From positions 9,933 to 73,932 of the forward strand of contig FWWN02000511.1 in assembly GCA_900175165.2 (NCBI GenBank): a DNA stretch of 64,000 nt, written 5' to 3'. Made by a program: the position numbers and the translations under genes. This document shows positions 11,903 to 21,866 of the stretch, one piece after another. The stretch comes from Rhizomucor pusillus (taxonomy: Eukaryota > Mucoromycota > Mucoromycetes > Mucorales > Lichtheimiaceae). Below the pieces are notes generated by a model, which searched no databases, was not told the origin of the DNA, and was given only the letters and a program-made list of their open reading frames with translations. Within the stretch, counting starts at the first letter, position 1. Every line of letters begins with the position of its first letter.

Positions 11903-14376
11903 CTAAACCGAAGAGGTCAGAGTATCATTGTAGTATGTATATTTCTTGATCTCGCTTTCAACGTATTGTAGCTTCTCTTTTGCATGCGGCGTGGATATGT
12001 GTGTGGTGGTCTAAAGTTATTAGATATTAGACATATTCATATGCAGTAACAAGAAAAAATAAGCTTACAAGTCGAGTCTGCTGTTCAGTGAGCCAGGTCA
12101 GATGGTTTCTAATCGCGACATGCTGCTCTGGAGGATCTAGTATGCTTGCACCGGCCGGCGGTGGAGGCGCTTGCCAAGAAGAAGCACTGTCGTCGTTGTT
12201 TTCCAGCGATGGATGTGTCGGCACTCTGCTTTCGAGCGCAGCCCAATAGTTACAATGGCTGATCCATGCAAGCATTTGATCTTCCGAACCGCAATCGAAT
12301 TCAAACGTTTTGCCGCCCGAAAGCTTCAAGGAAAATGTGGACGGCTTTGCATCAATGACCAGCTCAGTACTTGGAATTGCGAGGGCGTGGCCGAGATATA
12401 CTTGCTGTGCTTGGTACGGAGGACTTGAAGAAGCTGACACTGCAACGGCAGCAGACTATTAAGAGAACGAAACAACTCTGCATAAGATGATTTCCTTTCC
12501 CGACGTATAGATAATCTGTGAAATGACAGAAATTGATTGGCCTCTACTCACTTCAACTCTCTGCGAATAAGAGCCCTTCCCGCTGTTAGCGCCAGCTGCT
12601 TTGCCCGATTGCACAATGTGCACGTAAATAAACAATGACCCGCGGTTAAGGATCATCCAGCACGGTTTCCACGTCCAAGCCTGATCGTTTGCAGATGAAT
12701 TGAGCGGGTATTTGCATGCTCCCGGTCCTTCTTTGGAAGGTCCCACCTTCTCACGTTCCATGTCTTTCCTGCGTAATCTTGTCCACGTAGACGCAGACGA
12801 TGACCTTCTAGAAGTGATACGCTGGAGGTGCTGGTCAACTGATGATCTCCTCTACAACAATGGAGCATAAGCAGCGTTCATTATTTGTCTCATGTCAGAA
12901 TTTCTTTTTTAAATCTGTTCCATTGTTGAGCATTGGCCATAATTCTCACCTTTGTTGCACCTGCCATCCCACGCTCTATCATCTCATAAATGGCATCTTC
13001 CCCTCGGGACATGATTCGTGACTCACGTCCATCTTTCCCGCTAAAGTTCGTTCCAAAGATAAGAACGGATCCAGACGATTCAGCGGCGGCAAAAAGATTA
13101 TTACGTTCCACGGACAGATACAGCTCCTATCAACAACAACAACAACAACAACAACAACGCAAATTCACATTTAATAATCTGTCTTCACGTCGACTATGCT
13201 TGCTTTACCTCCAAAAGACTTTTCATCTTTTGATGCCATTGCTCCAAACCACCGGTCGCCAGGATCGTTGTGCGGCTGGAGCTCTCATATTTACGAATGG
13301 AACGTATCGTGTCTCGGCAGAACTTCAGCATGGATGCATGCCGCACGTCCGCTTGAAGCTCAATGCTGAGCAACACCAGTGCATCGATTGTGGCACGGAC
13401 AACCTCTAGATGAATGAATGGTTTGTTTATTGAATACTTGCTCCCCCGACTCCAGCTCTCTCATACACATGGCCTTCCCCTCTCGCTGCACCATCCTCAG
13501 CAGGCCAGACATCAATTGAATATCCCTCACGTACCGAGACTGCCGTAGATTTCGTGCAGATTGCAGGCCCAGTACCGACACGCAAAAGCATCCAGGACAC
13601 GGTTTATCTCGTCTGTCGCTGCCTGTGTGAAATCCAACCTTCGACAGACCTCTCTAAAGACAAGGAACGTCGGTTAGTAATTACTGTATTGATCGAGACG
13701 CATCACATGGACACGAATAGCACATTGGACATTTTATACCTGAAGGCACCGTCGAGACGTGTTTCTGAGAAATCAAACTTTCCAAAGTAAAGCTGCAGGA
13801 CAGACCGGTTGAAACGGGCTCTTTGGTATCAAATAAAACATTTACAGATATATTATTCGGTAAAGATGAATGGTTACGAAAAATGTCTTAAGAACCTTGT
13901 GCATAATGTACAATGGAGTTTGCCCCTGTATCAAGCAAAACTTACGAGCTGCCTAGAAACGAAACCAAGCTTTTGTTGTACGGGGCCTTATCCTCCTGCC
14001 TCCACAATTTCTCCACGATATCATTTGCATTGACAATGCCGTCGTCGCTATTGTTGATTTTCAGAAAATGTTTAAAGTTATCGACAAGCTCGCTTTTTCT
14101 CGATGACTCTGGCCCCGTTGCCCTGACTATTAGCGACCGTCGCCGCCACTCTAGCAGCGCAGCCGAAGCTTCAGGCTGTAGATTGCAGATCGTTTTCGGG
14201 TATGCTGCTGCTGGCGTTTCCTCCTGTGGCTCTTCCTCTTTGTCGTCCTCTTCTTCTTCTGCACTGAGTTCGTCTGCTGTTTCAAAGTTGTCACTGTCGT
14301 ACGGGTCTGCCGCTTCCGCCGGAAATTCTCTCGATGAAGAGGACTGGGCTTCGACAATGTCGTCCGTGGCAGTCAT
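11903..14376 (-). CDS. Sec7-PH domain protein (putative Arf GEF family, divergent Sec7)
   Basis: The model is complement(join(11903..12010, 12069..12455, 12552..12851, 12950..13126, 13209..13405, 13535..13653, 13740..13820, 13946..14376)), 599 residues, frame kept across seven introns. The N-terminus is acidic. A Sec7 domain runs from about residue 125 (APYNKSLVSFLGSS, then YFGKFDFSETRLDGAFR) to about 300. A PH domain follows (WTWKPCWMILNRGSLFIYVH to KTFEFDCGSEDQMLAWISHC), then the helical C-terminus HAKEKLQYVESEIKKY typical of Sec7-PH proteins. Such proteins activate Arf GTPases at membranes bound through the PH domain. The usual Sec7 catalytic Glu motif and the LLNTDLH-type motif are both altered, so exchange activity is uncertain. 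One intron carries a (CAA)n run just before its acceptor. Confidence 0.82.
13131..13158. repeat. (CAA)9 microsatellite in an intron of the Sec7-PH gene
   Basis: A run of CAA triplets on the plus strand reads (GTT)n on the coding strand and lies directly before the intron acceptor at 13127-13128. It replaces the usual pyrimidine tract at this splice site. Confidence 0.85.
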
Positions 14377-14553
14377 ATTCTTCGCATGAGACCTGCAATA
14401 CTGACCGGAGTTGGGACCTCAGTTTTGACTTGCACATGACAACACCCAACCACCCTTCTTCTTCTCTGCTGTGCACCACGACCACTACCACCGCTCACAC
14501 CCAAAGTCAACTGCGACGAAAAGAAAAGATTACAAATGCTGCTTTATTTCATG

Positions 14554-14868
14554 CTAATGATCAATTTCCTCTACGCGGCCTCCTTTGTGGAAAAATTCTG
14601 CAAAGTTCATTGGATCCCGCCTTGAAGGCTCGTTGCCGAGATTCTTGGGGGACTGCTGCTGCTCTTCAGGATGGAAACTTGACCCGGCAAGCGATGCGCC
14701 ACTGATAGCTGGAGGCATATGCTGCTTTGTCGGCTCAAAGGTATCGATTGGATGCTTCGGCATGTCGTGGATGACCTTTATGGGATTACCGTAGCGTAGC
14801 GAGAAATGATCGTCTTTTAATACTGGGTCTCTCGGATTGTTTTGCAATTGTCGCTGATTTGCCATCAT
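14554..14868 (-). CDS. Small hypothetical protein, 104 residues
   Basis: An open frame of 104 residues from ATG 14868 (a second ATG follows at once). It is hydrophilic, with no signal peptide or membrane segment, and contains ordered-looking patches (DDHFSLRYGNPIKVIHDMPK and DPMNFAEFFHKGG). I do not recognise the family. It sits between the Sec7-PH and gamma-SNAP genes, all on the minus strand, and is about 130 nt from the gamma-SNAP stop codon. The codon pattern looks protein-coding, but a chance frame of this size cannot be ruled out. Confidence 0.5.
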   Translation of the reverse strand: MMANQRQLQNNPRDPVLKDDHFSLRYGNPIKVIHDMPKHPIDTFEPTKQHMPPAISGASLAGSSFHPEEQQQSPKNLGNEPSRRDPMNFAEFFHKGGRVEEIDH

Positions 14869-15001
14869 GGATTAGGCAAAGAAAACAAAAAGAAGGAAAA
14901 AAAATGTGTGTTGGTAGCAAATGGTTTCGCATTGCGTTTCACTTTATTTTCATGCGAAACAAAAATGGCGCCACTCCAATTATTTCCGCAGTCCTGCTTT
15001 T

Positions 15002-16663
15002 CTATCTCAACCCATCGTAATCATCATCATCCTGGTCTACCGGCAAAGGCTGGCTCTTTGGTGGTTGAGGCGCCGGTCTGCTAGGTTGCAAATTGATCCT
15101 TGTGAATTCTTCATCCAATTCCCTGTCGCTGGGCAAGTATCCCTTTTCATTTGATGGATCTGCCGGAGGAGGAGGTGGTGCCTGATACGGCCGAGGATCG
15201 CGTGAGGGTGGAGGTGAGGTAGGCATTGCAGGTTTTTCGGAATATTGTCGATTGCCATACAGTTCAGCGCGAGCTTCGGATGGCGATAATGCTCGCGTCT
15301 CAGATGGCATTGGTGATGCTCTCGCTGTTTGAGGAGTTTGGCTGCGGTTGCTAGAGTAACCTGACGACGAGGACAGCGGTAGACCATAACCTGTGGCGCC
15401 GCTGGAAAGAGTCTCGCCGGGAACTGTCAACGTACGAGAGAGTTTTGCAATTTCGTTGTCTAAAAACGATATTTGCTGTCTCCTGACTGTGTTTTCCAAC
15501 AGTTCTTGATCGCCTTGTTCGTATGCCTGCAGCACGCATTGGCAGATATCGGCTTCCTCGCTGTGCGAAAATCCAGGATCACTGTCGAGTCGAAATTGAC
15601 AATGATGAGCTGCGTGGTTTTGCCTCATACTTTTCCTTCTTTTCTTACCTGCACATTGCGTTAAACTGTTTTCCTGCTTCTACATCGTCACCAATTGCAA
15701 ATAGGACAATAAGGATACTTAGATTCGCCTTATACAAATGCGATCTGTTTGTCATTTTACACAGGATGGCTGATTCACGCCGCAGCATCTCCACTGCTTT
15801 CTGGTATCTATTGATTTGTTCAGTTCCAAGTGTGTATGCGGATTATTCATTGACTCACTTTTTACTCCGTACAAGCAAAGATATAGCTCGTTTGAATATG
15901 TCGATTGCAAATCGTCCACGGTCCTCCTGTTCATACAATGCGCACGCTGAGCTGTACATTTCGATAGCTGCATTGATATCCACATTTTCTAGAGCCCTAA
16001 AGACACATGTCAGTTCCACCGCTGGAAATGAACCACTGTCTCATTTACCTTCCAGCTTTATCCAACTGCTCTGCAGCTCGATCAATGGTGCCTAAAGGGT
16101 TTGTCTTAGTGGAAATAGCAAGGCAATCAATGGTTCGATATTTGTGTACCATTCGTCATAAATAGGTCACTGGCACGTTGGTAAAACTCGGCCGCTCTCT
16201 GTGGTTGGTTCAACTGTTGTGTCAACAACAGAGCTGCATTCTCTAGAGCCTTGCCCGAAAGATGTGTGCTAAAAATAATCAGGTGCACCCTTTAGTGGGA
16301 CAGGGTGTTATTTATCGTGAGGTTTGGAAGCGGGAAACTCACGATTCGGCCTTGAAGTATGCTTCGGACGCTTTGACGTATGCTTGGACTGCCTGGTCGT
16401 AAGACTTTGCAAGTTTAAAGTTGGTTGCTAACGGAGCACGATTAGCTGCGAGAGTCCCTAATTGCTGACGGTTGTCTCTACTACCTGCGCGATCGTAACA
16501 CCCGGACGCTATGTCCCAGTCGGGTTTTCGAAAGAGACCTTTGGAGGCGCTGCAAAACCAAGCAAGCATCAGCCTCCCTGCGTCGAAGCAAGCCCGAGGG
16601 CACTTACGCCTTATCGCCTTCCTGCATCAACTTGACGCCATCACGAATGCGTTGAGCCTCCAT
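15002..16663 (-). CDS. NAPG: Gamma-SNAP-like protein with Pro-rich C-terminal extension
   Basis: The model is complement(join(15002..15581, 15649..15807, 15859..15996, 16049..16091, 16150..16268, 16343..16427, 16485..16549, 16608..16663)), 414 residues; seven introns keep frame. The helical TPR-like SNAP fold covers about residues 1-270. Family landmarks are SKGLFRKPDWDIASGCYDRA, FKLAKSYDQAVQAYVKASEA, and a final block DPGFSHSEEADICQCVLQAY that matches the SIPGF..SED region of gamma-SNAP. SNAPs link NSF/Sec18 to SNARE complexes and help disassemble them after membrane fusion. The usual family length is about 310. Here about 140 extra residues, rich in Pro and Ser and ending in an acidic patch, are added at the C-terminus. 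Confidence 0.85.
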
Positions 16664-16987
16664 TAAGTAAGAATATAGAAAGAGAAAAGCAGCAGTTCCG
16701 ACAGCAGCAACGTGGTGCGCCGAAAATGGAAAAGTTTATTACATTTCCGAGTCCCTGCGGAATTGCTGCCTCTGTACAGGTATAGTAACTATAGTTCTTT
16801 AACCTTTAGCGGTTAAAAGTAGAAAGAAAAAGAGAGAAAAGAATTAAGTGTACTATGACAGATAAACGTAGGAGAGGAAGGAGAAAAGAGAAAAAAATGT
16901 AATGGACAAGGTGGAAGTATAAAAGACATACAATGAAAAAGAAAAAATGTATAGGGAAAAAGGGCTAGACAGAAATATAGTGTACAT
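16664..16987. other. Spacer downstream of the sugar porter, no gene recognised
   Basis: About 320 bp between the gamma-SNAP start codon and the sugar-porter stop codon. The right part (about 16820-16970) is purine-rich on the plus strand and probably forms the transporter 3' UTR. Nothing else was recognised. Confidence 0.45.
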
Positions 16988-19015
16988 TTAGGCGGAAACC
17001 TTTTGTTTCTCAATGTCTGTAATACCATTGTTCTTGTTACTGCTGTCGTCACCGCTGCTGCTGCTATCAGCCTGAGTCTTTTCGGTGGTATCCTGCTGAT
17101 GCTTGAGAGGGTGAGCTGGGTCGATACCCTTTGCACGGAGTTCCTTTTCTGCGCTCCATACGAGGAGGGATTTGGTGGAGAAGATGACATCGAGTTCTTC
17201 GAGAGTCTTGTTCATAGTCTCGGGGTAGAGTGCCCACACAAATGGAATAGCGATAAAGTTGAATGCACCAAACAGCAAGAAGGTGGCCCAGCCAATAGAA
17301 GCAAGAAGAGGAGGCGTGATTTCCATGACCACAGCGTTGCCGATAGACCAGCCGACGACACTCCATGCGCCGCCACGGGCACGGACGCGCAAGGGATAGA
17401 TTTCGACGGGATAGAGCCACGGGACCGTCAGCCAAGTCATACCAAAGAATCCAGTGTAACCAAAAATGAACACAGTGGCGGCAATGCCGTAACCCTACAG
17501 AGAAGAGAAAAAGGAAATAAGTGAGTAAGATGGGATAATTATGGTAAAAAAGCCAAGAACAGCAGTCAACTTACGAGTTTGTTTTGGCCCATGATCTCAG
17601 GCTTGGTAAGAACAGCGACCAAGATGAGACAGATACCTTGGAACACAGCACCGTAGAACAATGTGAAACGACGACCCCATCGATCCAAAGTGAATACGGC
17701 AACGAGTGTGCAAAGCATGTAGTAGACATCGTTGAGACCGGATAGCAACTGAGACGTCTTTTCGGCGAAACCTGCGCTCTGGAAAGTTTCGGGTGCATAG
17801 ACAGTAATCTAGATTGTTGCAGAAATTATATGAATCGAACGTGGGACAAAGAGATTAATAATGATTTGCTTTTGATACGTTACCACACCGATACCCGTAA
17901 GTTCCTGGATGATCTGCAGCCAGATCGATAAGTGCACACGGCGAGGGATGTTGAATTCGTCGTATTTGAAAAGCATGTCCCAATAGCTTGGTTCACCACC
18001 TTGCTTCTCTTCGATGCGAAGGGTTTCCAAGATTTCCTCATACTCACGCACGACCTCCGGGTGATTTGTGTCGCCTTTGCCTCTAAGCGCCGCCAATATT
18101 TCCAATGCTTCTTCTGTGCGGCCCTTCTTGAGTAGCCATCTTGGAGACTCGGGGAAGATACTGATAGTCAAGCAGAGAACGACAAGAGGGATGAGTTGGA
18201 AGCCGATAGGGAAGCGCCAACGGAAACCGCCTTCGTATCCGTTCAGACCGTAAGCAATCCAGTACTAGATTTGTAATATGCAATCACGTCAGTCTCCGTT
18301 TCTTTGTTTCTTTCTCTCTTTCTTTTCACAAGATTAAAGTTGGTGCAACAACTTACAGCAATGACGACACCAAAGATGTTCAGTGTGAACTCCATGGCAA
18401 TAAACATGCCTCTAGATGTGTAATGCGAGGTCTCTGCACTCCATACAGGAACAATGGCGTTTCTAAATGGTTGCAACGATATGTAAGCAAGAATTCACAC
18501 GCACAGCCAAGTGCAGGAGAATAATGCCAAATAAGGATACTTACAGATGGCCGGTGCCAATACCAGTAATGATACGAGAGCAGATCATCCAAGCAACGTT
18601 TTGAGCAGCGGTTTGAAGAGTAGCGCCAAAGATTGCAAAAGCACAGCCAACGATAACAGTTCGGATACGACCAATCCTGTCACCAACCCATCCACCCAGA
18701 AGGGCGCCGATGAGGGTTCCAGCATAGTAGACAGCAACAACACCACCAAGCAAAGCTTCGTTTGTTTCGAGACCCATAATTTTTTTGTAGTCCGGAGAAA
18801 TGTTTACGCCACTCATGACGCCTTGATCATACTATCCAAGTTAAAATTACCATAGATGTTAGCACGCAAAAGAATGGAAGGAAAGGAAGGAAGGAAGCAA
18901 GGGAAAGATATGAATGACTTACACCAAAGAAGAAAATGCTGAGACCAGCAGCACTGTTGATGGCAAGGATCAGGTCATTGCCATGCAAATATCTCGCTAA
19001 CTTGAATCCTCTCAT
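16988..19015 (-). CDS. MFS sugar transporter (sugar porter family)
   Basis: The model is complement(join(16988..17494, 17575..17808, 17884..18264, 18357..18462, 18545..18831, 18923..19015)), 535 residues with 12 predicted membrane helices. Sugar-porter signatures are present: YDQGVMSGVN after helix 1, GGWVGDRIGRIRT between helices 2 and 3, PESPRWLLKKGR before the central loop, QELTGIGV in helix 7, DRWGRRFTLF between helices 8 and 9, and YPETMNKTLEELD after helix 12. These proteins take up hexoses or related sugars at the plasma membrane, usually by proton symport or facilitation. The cytosolic tail is Ser/Lys-rich. ATG 19015 was chosen because no ATG lies upstream in frame. A cluster of Mig1/CreA-like motifs lies about 0.8-1 kb upstream. 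The substrate cannot be told from sequence. Confidence 0.92.
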
Positions 19016-21866
19016 GTTTCCAAGGGGAAGCAAGAAAACAGGCAAGGTTGTTCGATTTGCGAGACAAGAGTTTTTATTTATACCCTAGTAGGCGCCCTCT
19101 TTTCTTTTGGCGCCATTCCAAAACAAGGAAGCAAGTCGTCCGGGTACATTTTTTTTCTATCATCACACAACGTCTTCCGAGCCCTTCTTTTCTTGGTAAT
19201 TACATCACCCCCTCAAAGTTTCTGGCGGCGGTTACACAAAGCGAAGCCGACGACGAACGATGTGTGAAACTTGGAAACCAAGCAAGAACGAATAAAAGAA
19301 ATATTACCGCCACCACCAAGAACAACACAAAACGAAGGAAAGAGAAGCTTCTTGACCTTGTGAAATAGTCACACAGCCGATCTTTTCCCCAAACTAGTAA
19401 TTGGTTTTGCATGCGCATTCGTTATATTTTCATAACTTCTTCCTCTTTTTCTTTTCGGCTGTTACCTTTCTTACTTTGCTGCCCTGGCTCGACCGAGGAA
19501 GCGGATCAGATTGCACGAATCAGGATACATCTCCACCTTCTTTTGTTTCAAACCTTCCTTTTTCTCGCTTTCGGCTTTCTCCGTTCTCCAGTCAAAATCG
19601 GCGTTTGGTTTCTTGTACCTCGGAAGTGCATGTGGTGTGATCCTGATTTGGAATCGATATTTCCCCGAAAAGCAGAAACACATTTTTGCAGATTCGACGA
19701 CGCACGAACCATGAAGTGCAAACTGAAAAGCTATGTGAGCGTCGATTGCTAAGCAGGCAAACAAAACATTGTACGGAGAAGGCGTCGGGAGAGTCCTCCT
19801 TGTCCACCCCGAATTGCCACTAAACAAGCCCCCACAACACACCCCGCGCTTCTCGTATACCATGCGGGTGGTGGTTGGTGGTGATACAGTTGCGGGTTCC
19901 CCAGATTCAAAGTTCCCCGCAAGCCCGTCGGTGTAACAATGACCCCGCGCTTCGTCTAAACCCGGTTTATTTACTGAGTCTGTAATATTCTCCGAGACAA
20001 GGTGGGGTTTAGTAGCTAGAGGTTGTTCCGCCCTCTTCTCCTAGCCCCTTGCTCCAAAAGACATTGTCGCACCATTGAGACATTAAGGTTAACCTTTTCT
20101 TTGATCGAGAAATGAAATAAAGTGTGGAGAAAGCGAAAGAATACAAGAAGGAAAACGCTTGCTGTCATAGTTACCAAATTAGAAACAGGAAATGACCTCC
20201 AATAGGGTTTCTCTTTTCTTTGCTTCTCTCTTCCTTTTTCTCGCACTTTTCTGTCTTTTTGGAGAATTCCCACCCACCACAGCGTTCTGTGTAACCCGAG
20301 GATCTTCTCTCTCCTATACGTACCTGGCCCGGCTCTTTCCGTGCCGTTCCATAAACCACCTAACAGCACAACAAAGTTTCTGTCCCTCGCACACGCACAA
20401 GATGAACCTTCTTCTTGTTCAATGCAAAGATTTGAGAACAGCCAAATTCTCTATCTGTACAGATATACATAGGTCAATGCGAGGGCACCTTGTTCAACCT
20501 CAACCGGCGTGTCCGTGCAACAGCTGGATCTCGAATAAATATCATTCATGGCATTGCTACGACATTGCTTAACTTTGAGACAAAGCATGCTGCCCTGACT
20601 ACTCTGCTGAATTTAGAGAAAGATACAATCATCATATGTGCCCGTGGACAACAGGCCAAGCGTAGCCATAGGGCCACAACTAGGAAAAGATCGAGCGCGC
20701 GCTTTACCATCAAAATACTGCAAGCCGCGCTTAGCCTAAATTCGGTAATCAACACATCACGCTACCGGTGTCATAATGATATCGAGATTTAGTAATAGCG
20801 TACGTACGCAGGCCGCATGTTTACATTTTCATCACCACTCATGTCATTTTTTCATCTTCCTCGTACGTATTGATCATCATACTAATCAGCCTTTAAAGTA
20901 AAGTTAAACAAGTGATTATTTGATTATTGTATTCTAAAATATTTGGAGGAGTCGAAAAAACAATTTTATGCTGCCTAAATGGGTGTTACATGATGCTTGC
21001 TGTCCATTTGACAATAACATTGACGCTGCGTAAACAATCTCATTGCTAAGCAGTTCAAAAATGGCAGAATTCTGTCGCCTTCGTCATCGTTCTTGTTTCT
21101 GGAAAGATGGTGGCACCACGAGCTGTTCCTAAGTATGAGGCAGACTTTGTGTGGTGAGATCGCCGTCCTAACTTTTTCCTCATTCACTTTTCTATTTCTG
21201 CTCGTATATCCCATAGGTGCATACGTACCAAATTTCCTTAAAAGATTACATGTTACAGTAAATAACTTGCAAAAGACAGACACATGTGAATTTTTTTCTA
21301 GTCCAGACTTTGGTTCATCGTCTTGAGCATCTCTTTTGTTGTCTGCTGCAGATAAGGTCTGTTTACGCTTCAAGTAGTAGATAGTCTCTGATCTATAATC
21401 AATTTGGATTTTTGCGTAGCAGAAATGAATAATATTCGAATCTCATGAAGGATATGGCTGCGAGGATTTTAGCCTCCATGCAGATTTCTTTGGCTTAGGA
21501 TCCTGTTCCAGCCTGCAATAATTCCTTTGTAACGTGGCCGATTAATCAAGGAACATTCTCCACATCTATATTGAGATAGTTTCTTAAACTCATATCTTGT
21601 ATCCATTTGCCGTTCATTTATGTCTACAGTTCCTGTTTTTATTTGGTAAATTGTTTACTGTTACAAATAATATTTATAATTTAGGGTATATCCGACGGCA
21701 CCTTTCTTTCCTCCCTTTGCATATGTATGTACACTTTTTCCCAAAAGTAATGTCGCATTTTGTGAAATTTTATAATACATTTATACACCAAAACGACAAA
21801 TTGCAGCGACGTTAATTTTTGGAAAAAGTGTATATGTATAGACAAAACTCAGTGCAGCTGCGCTGG
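19016..21866. other. Large intergenic region (2.85 kb), no gene recognised
   Basis: This is the longest gene-free stretch. Open frames here are short and lack recognisable domains or a coding pattern. It lies upstream of the sugar porter on one side and at the 3' end of the UDS1-domain gene on the other. It holds six Mig1/CreA-like motifs (19830-20007) and a perfect 12-bp palindrome GCGTACGTACGC near 20798. I saw no tRNA B-box or repeat family. Confidence 0.45.
19830..20007. promoter_or_regulatory. Cluster of six Mig1/CreA-like motifs upstream of the sugar porter
   Basis: Six matches to SYGGGG on either strand occur in 178 bp: CCCCAC 19830, CCCCGC 19842, CCCCAG 19899, CCCCGC 19915, CCCCGC 19943 and GTGGGG 20002. 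This is the consensus of CreA/Mig1 glucose repressors. The nearest target is the minus-strand sugar porter whose start codon is at 19015. Binding is inferred only. Confidence 0.4.
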
